Positions 8,146-16,922 of a stretch of DNA of 64,000 bases are shown one piece after another. The notes under the pieces were generated by a model. That model ran no database searches, had not been told where the DNA came from, and worked only from the letters and a program-made list of their open reading frames with translations. Made by a program: the position numbers and the translations under genes. The stretch is from assembly GCF_001427795.1 (NCBI RefSeq), contig NZ_LMHJ01000002.1, positions 186,001-250,000 of the forward strand, in the 5' to 3' direction. Source of the DNA: Nocardioides sp. Root682 (GTDB taxonomy: Bacteria; Actinomycetota; Actinomycetes; Propionibacteriales; Nocardioidaceae). Numbering within the stretch: the first letter of the stretch is position 1; every line of letters starts with the position of its first letter.

Positions 8146-8954
8146 GCGCGTACGACGAACGGGTCCTCGCCTTCCGCGACCTGCACGCCTCCGGCTGCTT
8201 CGTGATGCCGAACCCGTGGGACATCGGCAGCGCCCGGGTGCTCGAGCAGCTGGGATTCCCGGCGCTGGCCACGACCAGTGCGGGAGCCGCCTGGACCCTG
8301 GGCCTCGCTGACAACGAGCTCTCCCTCGAGCAGGCGCTCGACCACCTCCGCGCGATCGCCGGCGCGGTCACGATCCCCGTGAACGCGGACTTCCAGGGCG
8401 GTTTCGCGGTCGAGCCGGAAGGCGTTGCGGCGAACGTGAAGCTGGCGGCCGCGACCGGGATCGCCGGGCTCTCGATCGAGGACTCCTCGATGGACGCCGA
8501 CGAGCCCCTGTTCGACTTCGACCTCTCCGTGGAGCGGATCCGCGCGGCGCGTCAGGCGATCGACGAGTCCGGGACCGGCGTCGTGCTCACGGGTCGGTCG
8601 GAGGGTTTCGTCGCCGGGCGCCCCGACATCGAGGAGACGATCCGCAGGCTTCGTGCGTACGCCGACGCGGGCGCCGACTGCCTCTACGCCCCGCGGATCG
8701 AACGGATCGAGGACATCAAGGCCGTCGTGGCGGCGGTGGCTCCGAAGCCGGTCAACCTGCTGATCAACGCCCCGTTCATCACGGTCGCCGAGGCGGCGGA
8801 CCTGGGCATCCGCCGGATCAGTGTCGGCGGCACGCTCGCGAAGACGGCGTGGAGCGGATTCCTCGACGCCGCCCGTGAGCTCGCTGACGCGGGCACGGTC
8901 TCGACGTTCCAGGCCCTGCCGAACGTCGACGCGCTGCTCAGCCCCGACGCCTGA
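8142..8954 (+). CDS. Isocitrate lyase/phosphoenolpyruvate mutase family protein
   Basis: A 270-residue TIM-barrel enzyme of the PEP mutase/isocitrate lyase superfamily. Visible landmarks are the N-terminal FVMPNPWDIGSARVLEQLGF, the metal-binding region IPVNADFQGGF and GIAGLSIEDSS, and VVLTGRSEGFVAGR followed by an arginine-rich helix. The diagnostic isocitrate-lyase KKCGH motif is absent; this branch often has 2-methylisocitrate lyase-like or oxaloacetate-decarboxylase-like members of unknown substrate. Its ATG overlaps the regulator stop by 4 nt, so the two are co-translated. The link to polyamine use is positional only. Confidence 0.88.
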   Translation: MSAYDERVLAFRDLHASGCFVMPNPWDIGSARVLEQLGFPALATTSAGAAWTLGLADNELSLEQALDHLRAIAGAVTIPVNADFQGGFAVEPEGVAANVKLAAATGIAGLSIEDSSMDADEPLFDFDLSVERIRAARQAIDESGTGVVLTGRSEGFVAGRPDIEETIRRLRAYADAGADCLYAPRIERIEDIKAVVAAVAPKPVNLLINAPFITVAEAADLGIRRISVGGTLAKTAWSGFLDAARELADAGTVSTFQALPNVDALLSPDA

Positions 8955-8966
8955 GAGGCCTGACGC

Positions 8967-10130
8967 TCAGGGCACGCGCACGAGTACGTCGGGCGTGAGC
9001 TCCGCGATCGAGCGGTAGCCGTTGAGCCCCATCGTCAGGTCGGCCTCGGCGAGCAGGCAGCGGAGCACGTGCTCTGCGCCGGCGGCACCGCCCACCGTGA
9101 CGCCCCAGCCGTAGGGACGGCCGACGGCGACTGCGGTCGCGCCGAGCGCGAGCGCCTTCACCACGTCGACCCCGGTGCGCACACCGGAGTCGAAGATCAC
9201 TGGCATCCCCTCGGCCGCAGTGACCACGCCGGGGAGGAAGCCGAGCGCCGGCGCGCTGGCGGCCTGGCGACCACCGTGGTTGGAGCAGTAGATGCCGTCG
9301 ACACCGCCATCCCGCGCGCGTCGTACGTCGTCGGGGTGGCAGATGCCCTTCAGCAGCAGCGGCAGGTCAGTGAGACCCCGCAGCCAGGCCAGGTCGTCCC
9401 ACGACATCGCCGGGTTGCCGAAGGTGAGCGCCCACGCGAACGTGGCAGCCGCCGGGTCCTCCTCGGGCGTCTTCTCCAACCAGCTGCGGAACACCGGGTC
9501 GGAGAAGTAGTTGGCGAGGCAGAGTCCCTGCAGTTGCGGCATCGCGGCGTGCTGCAGGTCGCGGGGCCGCCAGCCCAGGGTCCAGGTGTCGAGGGTGACG
9601 ACGATGCCCGCGTAGCCGGCCGCCTCGGCCCGTCGTACGAAGCTCTCCGCGAGCTCGCGGTCGTTGGGCGTGTAGAGCTGGTAGAAACCGGGGGTCTCGC
9701 CGAGTGCTGCGGCGACGTCCTCCATCGGGTCCTGGGTCAGGGTCGAGGCCACCATCGGTACGCCGGTCGCGGCCGCTGCCTTCGCGACCTCGACGTCGCC
9801 GTGCTGGCTGTCGTGCATGATGCCGACGACGCCGATCGGCGCCATCAGCAGCGGCGTGGGGTAGGTCCGGCCGAACAGCTCGACCGACAGGTCGCGCTCG
9901 ACGGCGCCCGACAGCATCCGGGGTACGACGCCCCAGCGCTCGAAGGCCGTGACGTTGCCCCGCTGCGTGACCTCGTCGCCCGCGCCGCCGACGACGTAGT
10001 CGAAGAGAACGGGGTCGAGGAGCTCCTTCGCCTGTGCCTCGAGCTCCGCGAAGGTCACGGGATACGGCGGCTTCTGGCCACTCAGCCCGGTGAGGTAGAT
10101 GCCCATGTTGAAGTCGGCGAAGTTCGGCAT
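8967..10130 (-). CDS. FMN-dependent alpha-hydroxy-acid oxidizing protein, lactate 2-monooxygenase-like
   Basis: A 387-residue FMN-dependent TIM-barrel oxidase. The catalytic signature YCSNHGGRQAASAPALGFLP carries the active-site His and Arg, VIFDSGVRTGVDVVKALALGA is the phosphate-binding region, and the N-terminal LFDYVVGGAGDEVTQRGN matches the family. Length and N-terminus resemble lactate 2-monooxygenase, which turns L-lactate into acetate and CO2 with O2, but glycolate, mandelate or other 2-hydroxy acids cannot be excluded. ATG 10130 was chosen by alignment logic; no strong ribosome site is visible. It is divergent from an acyl-CoA dehydrogenase, with a large inverted repeat in between. 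Confidence 0.87.
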   Translation of the reverse strand: MPNFADFNMGIYLTGLSGQKPPYPVTFAELEAQAKELLDPVLFDYVVGGAGDEVTQRGNVTAFERWGVVPRMLSGAVERDLSVELFGRTYPTPLLMAPIGVVGIMHDSQHGDVEVAKAAAATGVPMVASTLTQDPMEDVAAALGETPGFYQLYTPNDRELAESFVRRAEAAGYAGIVVTLDTWTLGWRPRDLQHAAMPQLQGLCLANYFSDPVFRSWLEKTPEEDPAAATFAWALTFGNPAMSWDDLAWLRGLTDLPLLLKGICHPDDVRRARDGGVDGIYCSNHGGRQAASAPALGFLPGVVTAAEGMPVIFDSGVRTGVDVVKALALGATAVAVGRPYGWGVTVGGAAGAEHVLRCLLAEADLTMGLNGYRSIAELTPDVLVRVP

Positions 10131-10159
10131 GGCGCGAGCATGCCAGAGGTTCACGCCGA

Positions 10160-10205
10160 GTTGGGTGGGTGAGAGTGACCCAGAGGTCACTCTCACCCGA
10201 CCAAC
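10160..10205. promoter_or_regulatory. Large inverted repeat in a divergent promoter region
   Basis: GGGTGAGAGTGACC (10167-10180) and GGTCACTCTCACCC (10185-10198) are perfect 14-bp arms around a 4-nt centre (CAGA). Allowing two mismatches, the arms extend to 21 bp (10160-10180 and 10185-10205). It lies between the divergent lactate-monooxygenase-like and acyl-CoA dehydrogenase genes, so a dimeric repressor operator is most likely; no regulator gene is adjacent. Confidence 0.6.
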
Positions 10206-10227
10206 TCCGGTCGGGCAGGCTGGTGTC

Positions 10228-12030
10228 GTGCACCCGGACCTGCTGCTCTCGCGCCGTGACCTCGACTTCCTGCTCCACGAATGGCTGGACGTCGCCGCCC
10301 TCGCGAACCGAGAGCGGTTCGCCGAGCACAGCCGCGAGACCTTCGACGCCGTGCTCGACCTGGCGTCGTCGCTGGCGGCGGAGTACTTCGCGCCGCACAA
10401 CGCGACGAGTGACGAGCAGGAGCCGCAGTTCGACGGCGAGACGGTGACGATCATCCCGGAGGTGGCGACCGCGCTGCGGGCGTTCGCCGACGCCGGGTTG
10501 ATCTCGGCGGCGATGGATGCCGAGGTCGGGGGCGTGCAGGTGCCGTACGTCATCCAGCAGGCGTGCTTCGCGTGGTTCGCCGCCGCCAACACGGCGACCG
10601 CCGGGTACGCGATGCTGACGATGGCCAACGCCAACCTGTTGCTCGCGCACGCGACGCCGGAGCAGGTGCAGCGCTTCGTGCCGCCGATGCTGGACGGCCG
10701 GTGGTTCGGGACGATGTGCCTGTCCGAACCGCAGGCCGGCTCGTCCCTGGCCGACATCGCGACCCGCGCCGTGCGCCAGCCCGACGGCACGTTCCGGGTC
10801 TTCGGTAACAAGATGTGGATCTCCGGCGGCGACCACGAGATGGGCGACAACATCGTCCACCTCGTCCTGGCCCGGATCGAGGGCGCTCCGCCGGGTGTGA
10901 AGGGCCTGTCCCTCTTCGCGACGCCGAAGTTCGTGGTGGGCGAGGACGGCAGTCGCGGGGAGCGCAACGACGTCACGTTGGCCGGCATCAACCACAAGAT
11001 GGGCTACCGCGGCACGGTCAATACGGTCCTCAACTTCGGCGAGGGCCGGCACCAGCCGGCCGGTCAGTCGGGTGCGGTCGGCGAGCTGGTCGGCGACGAG
11101 GGTCGCGGCCTTGCGGTGATGTTCCACATGATGAACGAGGCACGTGTCGGCGTCGGTGCGGGCGCCGTCGCTCTCGGCTACACCGGCTACCGCCGCGCCC
11201 TCGCCTACGCCCGCGAACGCGTGCAGGGACGGCCGCTCGGCGCCAAGGACCCGGCGGCCGCACCGGTCGCGATCATCGAGCACGCCGACGTACGCCGCAT
11301 GCTGCTGGCCTCGAAGTCGTACGTCGAGGGCGGGCTGGCCCTGACGTTGAAGGCGGCACTGCTGCTGGACGACCAGCGGACCCACCCGGACGACGAGGCC
11401 CGGGCGCGCGCGGGCGCGCTGCTCGACGTACTCACCCCGATCGTGAAGAGCTGGCCGTCGCAGTGGTGCCTGGCGGCGAACGACCTGGCGATCCAGGTGC
11501 ACGGGGGCTACGGCTACACGCGGGAGTACGGCGTCGAGCAGCTCTACCGCGACAACCGGCTCAACCCGATCCACGAGGGCACCCACGGCATCCAGGCCCA
11601 GGACCTGATCGGCCGCAAGCTCATGCTGGACGGCGGCCGCGGCCTGCTCGTGCTGCGGGAAGCCATCGACGCGACCATCGGGCTGGCCGGCGACGCGGGT
11701 GACCCGACGCTGAGGGAGTACGCGTTCCGGTTGTCGGGTGCGGTGGAGAGCCTGGTGCAGGCGGTCGCGTCGGCGTGGGAGTCGGGCGAACCGCGCGCGG
11801 CGTTGGCCAACGCGACCGCCGGACTCGAGGCCGCAGGCCACGTCGTCGTCGCCTGGATCTGGCTTGAGCAGCTGCTGGCGGCGCACGGCAGGACGGGGGA
11901 GTTCTACGACGGCAAGCGCGCCGCGGGCCGGTACTTCTTCACCCACGAGCTGCCGAAGGTCGGGCCGATGCTCGACCTGCTGGCGGGCGGGGACCAGCTG
12001 TTCAACGAGGTCGACGGCAGCTCGTTCTGA
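10228..12030 (+). CDS. Acyl-CoA dehydrogenase, large DmdC-like type
   Basis: A 600-residue FAD-dependent acyl-CoA dehydrogenase. FAD and acyl-CoA binding motifs are visible (GTMCLSEPQAGSSLADI; FGNKMWISGGDHEMG), then AIQVHGGYGYTREYGVEQLY and the catalytic-glutamate segment NPIHEGTHGIQAQDLIGRK. The extra C-terminal domain of about 130 residues and the HEGTHGIQ form are typical of the long DmdC/FadE5-like group rather than the 380-residue short-chain enzymes. Start GTG 10228 follows the inverted repeat. The final codons overlap the next gene (TGATG). It introduces a 2,3-double bond into an acyl-CoA; the chain type is unknown. Confidence 0.9.
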   Translation: MHPDLLLSRRDLDFLLHEWLDVAALANRERFAEHSRETFDAVLDLASSLAAEYFAPHNATSDEQEPQFDGETVTIIPEVATALRAFADAGLISAAMDAEVGGVQVPYVIQQACFAWFAAANTATAGYAMLTMANANLLLAHATPEQVQRFVPPMLDGRWFGTMCLSEPQAGSSLADIATRAVRQPDGTFRVFGNKMWISGGDHEMGDNIVHLVLARIEGAPPGVKGLSLFATPKFVVGEDGSRGERNDVTLAGINHKMGYRGTVNTVLNFGEGRHQPAGQSGAVGELVGDEGRGLAVMFHMMNEARVGVGAGAVALGYTGYRRALAYARERVQGRPLGAKDPAAAPVAIIEHADVRRMLLASKSYVEGGLALTLKAALLLDDQRTHPDDEARARAGALLDVLTPIVKSWPSQWCLAANDLAIQVHGGYGYTREYGVEQLYRDNRLNPIHEGTHGIQAQDLIGRKLMLDGGRGLLVLREAIDATIGLAGDAGDPTLREYAFRLSGAVESLVQAVASAWESGEPRAALANATAGLEAAGHVVVAWIWLEQLLAAHGRTGEFYDGKRAAGRYFFTHELPKVGPMLDLLAGGDQLFNEVDGSSF

Positions 12031-12956
12031 TGGGCCACGACTGCGCCGTTGCTGCGCTGACCGGCATCGGGCTGGAGGACCTTGCCCGGATCGGGATCAC
12101 CACCACGGGTCGCACGACGACTGGCGACGAGGCGCTCTCTGAGGAGCAGCCGCACGTCGCCGTACGTCACGGCCAGTTGCTCTTCGCGTGCGCGGATCCG
12201 CGGCTGGTCGAGTCGGTGGAGGCCGTTGCCGTGCAGCTCGGTGCGCGGATGGCGGGGATCGTGCTCGGGAGCACGGCGGACTTCCACCTGCTGCACCTGC
12301 GCGACGGCGACCGGGTGCGCGAGCGCCTCGTCCACGAGGGCGAGACCGTGGAGTCGTCGGGGGAGCCGTGGCCGGAGGAGACGGCGCTTGACGAGGAGCA
12401 GTTCACCGAGGACGGGATGCTGGCGGTGTTCGGCCGGGTCACGGGCGTCGGGCTCGACGATGCCTGGATGAACCAGGAGTTTCACCAGCTGCAGTGGGGG
12501 TTCCCGGGCGACGAGGTGTCTCCTGGGGTGGTCGAGGTGGTCGAGACGGATGAGCAGGAGACAGCCGACGACTCGCGGTACGTCCCGGTGACGCCGATCG
12601 CGACGTCGTACAAGCTGGCCGGTGTCGCGCTCGCTGTCGGCCTCGCCTTCGAGGCCCTGTTCGGGGTCCTCGCCCTCTCCTCCGACGCCGACTTCGGGCC
12701 GCCTGTCGTGCACGTGCTCTTCGCGGTGCTCGCCGCGTTCACGCTGTTCCGCGGCCGGATGTCGATCGTGTCAGTGCTCTGGACCGCCGCCGAGGCTGCC
12801 GTCCTGCTGGTGGCGGTGGTGGTGACGGTCGTGCGAGAGGCGGAGGACGTGGTCCTCCTGGTCGCGTTCGCGGTCCACCTCGTCGTGCTGCTCGGCATCC
12901 TGGGTCTGCACAGCGTCCGGCTCCGCTCCTTCGAGAGGGCCTTTGCCGGCGGTTGA
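12030..12956 (+). CDS. Uncharacterised protein with C-terminal membrane domain
   Basis: A 308-residue protein I do not recognise. The ATG shares a base with the stop of the acyl-CoA dehydrogenase gene, so it is translationally coupled. The first 190 residues are soluble and rich in acidic residues. The last 110 residues contain four hydrophobic segments (for example LAGVALAVGLAFEALFGVLAL and VVLLVAFAVHLVVLLGILGL), suggesting an integral membrane domain. Its stop is immediately adjacent to the stop of the convergent gene at 12957. No function is proposed. Confidence 0.75.
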   Translation: MGHDCAVAALTGIGLEDLARIGITTTGRTTTGDEALSEEQPHVAVRHGQLLFACADPRLVESVEAVAVQLGARMAGIVLGSTADFHLLHLRDGDRVRERLVHEGETVESSGEPWPEETALDEEQFTEDGMLAVFGRVTGVGLDDAWMNQEFHQLQWGFPGDEVSPGVVEVVETDEQETADDSRYVPVTPIATSYKLAGVALAVGLAFEALFGVLALSSDADFGPPVVHVLFAVLAAFTLFRGRMSIVSVLWTAAEAAVLLVAVVVTVVREAEDVVLLVAFAVHLVVLLGILGLHSVRLRSFERAFAGG

Positions 12957-13667
12957 TCAGACCGGATTGCCGCTGAGGTCGGTCCGCTTCGGTCCCTCAC
13001 TGCCGACGACCGTGAGCCAGGCCTTGTCGCCGCCGAGCGGCCTTCCCACGACGACGGTGCACTGCTCCGAGGAGTCGCCACAGAGCCGGGCCAGCACGTC
13101 GCCCTTCACCTTGGTGAAGTCGAACGGCTTGCGGACCGACATCGATTCCGCCAGCGCCGTCAGGGTCCCGTCCCACTGGTAGACGCGGGCGCCGTCGGGG
13201 GCGTCCTGGTCCGGGACGGTCACGACAGCGGTGTTGCGGAAGATCGCCACCTCGAACACCCTCGTCGAACCGGTCTCCGCACGAAGGGCGGCGTTCAGGT
13301 CGGCGATGCCGGCGGCCGTGAGCAGGTTCGTCGCGCCCGAGCTGTTGACCTCGACGTCGACATCGATGTCGGGCTCGGTCACGGTGTGGGTCGACGTCGC
13401 CGGCTGGTCCTCACCCCTCATCGCATCGACGGCCGTCCAGACCGCGAACCCCGCTCCACCGACCACGATTGCGCCCGTCGTCAGCAGCGCGCCGATCCGG
13501 CGTCGTACCCGACGTTGCTCGGTGGGTGCGTGGTAGACCGGGAAGCTGCCGCCCGGTGGGTACAACGAGATGGGTGGCGTGTCGGCGGGCGGCTCGGCGA
13601 GCTGGCCGGCAGGCGGTTCGTCGCTCGGTGCCGGGTAGTTCTGCCAGTTCGGGGGCTCGTCGGCCAT
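12957..13667 (-). CDS. Uncharacterised single-pass membrane protein
   Basis: A 236-residue protein with a proline-rich cytoplasmic N-terminus of about 55 residues (SDEPPAGQLAEPPADTPP), one transmembrane helix (IGALLTTGAIVVGGAGFAVW), and an extracytoplasmic region of about 150 residues with two cysteines (LCGDSSEQC). This layout is common among actinobacterial envelope proteins of unknown function. It starts at ATG 13667 and is convergent with the preceding gene without any gap. I cannot assign a role. Confidence 0.75.
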   Translation of the reverse strand: MADEPPNWQNYPAPSDEPPAGQLAEPPADTPPISLYPPGGSFPVYHAPTEQRRVRRRIGALLTTGAIVVGGAGFAVWTAVDAMRGEDQPATSTHTVTEPDIDVDVEVNSSGATNLLTAAGIADLNAALRAETGSTRVFEVAIFRNTAVVTVPDQDAPDGARVYQWDGTLTALAESMSVRKPFDFTKVKGDVLARLCGDSSEQCTVVVGRPLGGDKAWLTVVGSEGPKRTDLSGNPV

Positions 13668-13722
13668 GCCGCGATCCTAGGGTGAGGAAGGCGGGTACGG
13701 CGGTCGTCAGCGGTGACCGCGA

Positions 13723-15177
13723 TCAGGCGGCTCGTGGTGGTGGTCGCCCAGCTGCTCGATCTGCCTCGTAGGCAGCGGCGATCTCCTCGGCGGTCCGTGG
13801 TGGTGAGTAGCGGAGCCGGTCTCGCAGATCGATCGGTGGTGGTCGGGTCCAGACCGGTCTCCCGGTGGCGGGATCGATGCGGACGGTCCACGGAGTGTTG
13901 TGGACGAGCGTGTGGTGCTTGCGGCAGATCAGCATCAGGTTGTCGAGGCTGGTGGCCCCGCCGTCGGCCCAGTGGACGACGTGGTGCGCGTCGCAGGCAA
14001 TGGGCAGCCGGGTGCAGCCGGGGAACGCGCAGTGGCGGTCGCGCAGGACCAGAGCGAGCCAGATCGCCGGCGTGACGAGACGGCGGGCGCGGCCGACGTC
14101 GAGGATCTGGCCGTCGGACCCGAGGACGGCGGGGATGATCTCGGCGTCGCAAGCGAGGCGTCGTACGGCGTTCGCCGAGAGCCGCTGGTCGGACGGAAGG
14201 CTGCCGTCGCGGGCCAGGCCGGCGTCGATCACCTTCTGGCGCAGGCTCTCCTGGTCGATGGTCACGATGATCCGGGCGCTGGCGCCGTGGTCGTGGGGGA
14301 GCTGGTCGGTCGACTGGAGCCGGCGGCAGGCCTCGACGAGCGCGTCCCAGAACCGGCGTCCGTGGTCGCGGGGGTCCTTGCCGTCGTGGGCGCACGTCGG
14401 GTCGGGGCAGCGGGTGCCCGTGGGGTGGCCGTTCTCGTCGAGCAACGGTGCGTTCGGGTCGGTGGGAACGCCACCGCACGCGCCCGGCTCGGTGGTGACC
14501 GGTGCCGCGAGCGGCATCAGGACTGACTTGATCAGCTCGGACTCCTCCTCGCTGCCGTAGCCACGGAGGTACTCGCCGCCGATTCCGTCCTGGGAGAAGC
14601 CGAGGTGGCGCGCGAGATGTGCTGCGCGCTCCTGCCGCTCCCGGGACCGGTCGTCCTTGATCAGGGTGCCGTCGACATCGAGCTCCCGAGCGACGTCGCC
14701 GAACGCGACCTGGAGGTCGGTGGCGTCGTACCCGTTCGTGTGGACGAGATCGAGCATCCGGTCGGCAACGGCGGTGCGGAACTTCGGCACTCGGGGGAGC
14801 GTGGTCACCTTGCTTCCGATGGCGCGCGCCTGGGTGAGCGAGATGGCGCCCACCTTGAGGGCATCGCCGACCGCCGGCAGGTCGCGCAGCTGGTCGACCG
14901 CGCGCACCAGGCCGCCGCCCGCACCCTTGTGGCCGCCGGTGACGTGGGTGAGGAAGTCCTTCGTCGAGGCCCAGCCGAGCTTCTCCGGTTCGTGCGTCTC
15001 CTCGAGCCGCGCAGTGACGCCGAGCATGGCCGCGTCGAGCATCGCCTTCGCCTGGGCGATCCTGGCCGCGGCCTCTGGGGCGTCCGCACCAGCGAGGTCG
15101 TCCCACTGGGTCTGAGCCAGCTCCGCGGCGCTCTCGACCGCAGCAGCGGCCTTGTCGAGTGCGGCGGTGGAGGACAT
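13723..15177 (-). CDS. DUF222 (13E12-type) HNH endonuclease
   Basis: A 484-residue protein of the DUF222/13E12 repeat family. The N-terminal two thirds is the helical DUF222 region. The C-terminal HNH nuclease module shows a cysteine pair and histidines in CAFPGCTRLPIACDAHHVVH, then SLDNLMLICRKHHTLVH. Such genes are multicopy in actinobacteria, and their true substrate is unknown; mobility or DNA-repair-associated roles have been suggested. A LexA-type box lies only 12 bp upstream of the ATG, so SOS induction is likely. No insertion-sequence ends were seen around it. Confidence 0.88.
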   Translation of the reverse strand: MSSTAALDKAAAAVESAAELAQTQWDDLAGADAPEAAARIAQAKAMLDAAMLGVTARLEETHEPEKLGWASTKDFLTHVTGGHKGAGGGLVRAVDQLRDLPAVGDALKVGAISLTQARAIGSKVTTLPRVPKFRTAVADRMLDLVHTNGYDATDLQVAFGDVARELDVDGTLIKDDRSRERQERAAHLARHLGFSQDGIGGEYLRGYGSEEESELIKSVLMPLAAPVTTEPGACGGVPTDPNAPLLDENGHPTGTRCPDPTCAHDGKDPRDHGRRFWDALVEACRRLQSTDQLPHDHGASARIIVTIDQESLRQKVIDAGLARDGSLPSDQRLSANAVRRLACDAEIIPAVLGSDGQILDVGRARRLVTPAIWLALVLRDRHCAFPGCTRLPIACDAHHVVHWADGGATSLDNLMLICRKHHTLVHNTPWTVRIDPATGRPVWTRPPPIDLRDRLRYSPPRTAEEIAAAYEADRAAGRPPPRAA

Positions 15178-15189
15178 GCGTCCATCCTA

Positions 15190-15205
15190 TCGAACAAGTG
15201 TTCGA
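15190..15205. promoter_or_regulatory. LexA-type SOS box upstream of the DUF222/HNH gene
   Basis: TCGAAC-AAGT-GTTCGA is a perfect 6-bp-arm inverted repeat and matches the established actinobacterial LexA consensus TCGAAC(N4)GTTCGA. It ends 12 bp before the ATG at 15177 on the minus strand, a position that would block transcription until DNA damage removes LexA. Several 13E12 genes of Mycobacterium tuberculosis are known to carry LexA boxes. Confidence 0.85.
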
Positions 15206-15529
15206 ACCACAAGTGTGTGGCCAGACCTGTGTGAAAAACGTCAGACGGCCAACGGAATATCCCCGGTACGACGCCGGTTCGCCCCAGTGTGTGCAGTGAG
15301 CCGTGGACCGAGGGTGAGTCGCTGACCCGACGCCTCGTGGTGGACCTCCAGCGGACGAAGAGCACCCGCTGTCGTTGAGGACCCGCGCCCTCTCGGCGTG
15401 CGCAGAGCCCACCTGACCGGCGGGCACTCCTCCTCTCGTCCCCACCGACTCCACCGATCCTCCTCGATCCACAGTCGGCCGCGGTGTGCCACAGGTGCGC
15501 CGCGCGGCCGCATCGAAAGGCATGTCCCC
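15206..15529. other. Intergenic region upstream of the symporter gene
   Basis: This 324-bp gap between the divergent HNH and symporter genes must hold the symporter promoter. I found no convincing open frame, strong palindrome or RNA motif other than the ribosome site (GAAAGG at 15515-15520) for the symporter. Confidence 0.5.
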
Positions 15530-16903
15530 ATGAGCTCCACCCGCACTGCCGAGCCCGCCACCTGGCGCGACCGGCTCCCGTCGTTCGGCGTCCAGGTCCT
15601 GCTCGGCCTCGCGCTCGGCGTGGTCCTCGGCCTCGTCGCGCGCTCCATCGGGGCCGACGGCACCGACGCCGCGACCGGCGAGGTCGACCCGAACTGGCTG
15701 ACCGAGACGCTGACCACGGTCGGCGACACGTTCGTGACGCTGTTGCGCACCGTCGTACCGCCGTTGGTCTTCCTGGCGATCGTGGCCTCCATCGCCAACC
15801 TGCGTGAGGTCACCGGGGCCGCGCGACTGGCGTGGAAGACACTGGTCTGGTTCGCCATCACCGCGTTGATCGCTGTCACGATCGGCATCGTGCTGGGGCT
15901 GGTGCTCCAGCCGGGCAACCACACCAGTGTCTCTGCCGACGCGGCCGCCGATCCCAGCCGCACCGGCTCGTGGCTCGACTTCCTCACCGGGCTGGTTCCG
16001 GACAACGTGCTCGGTCTCCAGGCCAGTGCTGGCGGCGACGGCTCGGTCGGACTGTCCTTCAACGTGCTGCAGATCCTCGTCGTGGCCATCGCCATCGGCA
16101 TCGCCACGCTCAAGGTCGGCGACGCGGCCGAGCCGTTCCTCGTGTTCGTCCGGTCGGCGCTCGCGATCGTCCAGAAGGTGCTCTGGTGGATCATCCTGTT
16201 GGCGCCGATCGCCACGGTCGGCCTGCTGGGGAACGCGGTGGCGTCGTACGGCTGGGACGCCCTCGGCTCGCTGGCCACCTTCTCGGCCGCGATCTACGGC
16301 GGCCTGGCGCTCGTCGTGTTCGTGGTCTATCCGGTCCTGCTGCGGTCCAACGGGCTGTCGGTCAAGCAGTTCTTCTCCGGCGCCTGGCCGGCGATCTCGC
16401 TGGCGTTCGTGTCGCGTTCCTCGGTCGGCACCATGCCGGTCACGCAGTCCGTCACCGAGCGCAACCTGGGTGTTCCGCGTGCCTACGCCTCGTTCGCCGT
16501 GCCGCTCGGGGCGACCACCAAGATGGACGGTTGCGCGTCGATCTACCCGGCGATCTCGGCGATCTTCGTCGCGCAGTTCTTCGGTGTCGACCTGGGCCTG
16601 ACCGACTACCTGCTGATCGCCTTCGTGTCCGTGATCGGCTCGGCGGCCACCGCCGGAGTCACCGGCGCCACGGTGATGCTGACCCTGACGCTCTCCACGC
16701 TCGGCCTGCCGCTGGCGGGGGTCGGCCTGCTGCTTGCCATCGACCCGATCCTCGACATGGGTCGTACGGCGGTCAACGTCGCCGGGCAGGCGCTGGTGCC
16801 GACCCTGGTCGCCAAGCGGGAGGGCATCCTGGACGAGGACGCCTACAACGCGCCGCGGGCGGGCAAGGCGTGGCGCGAGGACGACGTACCGGTCGCGGCC
16901 TGA
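15530..16903 (+). CDS. Dicarboxylate/amino acid:cation symporter (DAACS family)
   Basis: A 457-residue transporter of the DAACS (SLC1-like) family. Signature regions are the serine-rich re-entrant loop (AFVSRSSVGTMPVTQSV), the NMDG-equivalent TTKMDGCASIYPAISAIF, and the second hairpin region near GVTGATVMLTLTLSTLGLP with DPILDMGRTAVNVAG. About eight membrane helices are present. Substrates of the family are C4-dicarboxylates, glutamate or aspartate, taken up with Na+ or H+. ATG 15530 is chosen because GAAAGG ends 9 nt upstream and the first helix follows soon after. It is a single-gene unit; the next gene is convergent. Confidence 0.92.
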   Translation: MSSTRTAEPATWRDRLPSFGVQVLLGLALGVVLGLVARSIGADGTDAATGEVDPNWLTETLTTVGDTFVTLLRTVVPPLVFLAIVASIANLREVTGAARLAWKTLVWFAITALIAVTIGIVLGLVLQPGNHTSVSADAAADPSRTGSWLDFLTGLVPDNVLGLQASAGGDGSVGLSFNVLQILVVAIAIGIATLKVGDAAEPFLVFVRSALAIVQKVLWWIILLAPIATVGLLGNAVASYGWDALGSLATFSAAIYGGLALVVFVVYPVLLRSNGLSVKQFFSGAWPAISLAFVSRSSVGTMPVTQSVTERNLGVPRAYASFAVPLGATTKMDGCASIYPAISAIFVAQFFGVDLGLTDYLLIAFVSVIGSAATAGVTGATVMLTLTLSTLGLPLAGVGLLLAIDPILDMGRTAVNVAGQALVPTLVAKREGILDEDAYNAPRAGKAWREDDVPVAA

Positions 16904-16922
16904 GTGTCCGGGCGCGAGCGGG

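Noticed and set aside
9367..11946. A minus-strand open frame of about 860 codons opposite the acyl-CoA dehydrogenase
   Set aside because: The plus strand encodes a clear acyl-CoA dehydrogenase; the antisense text has no domain and arises from codon bias.
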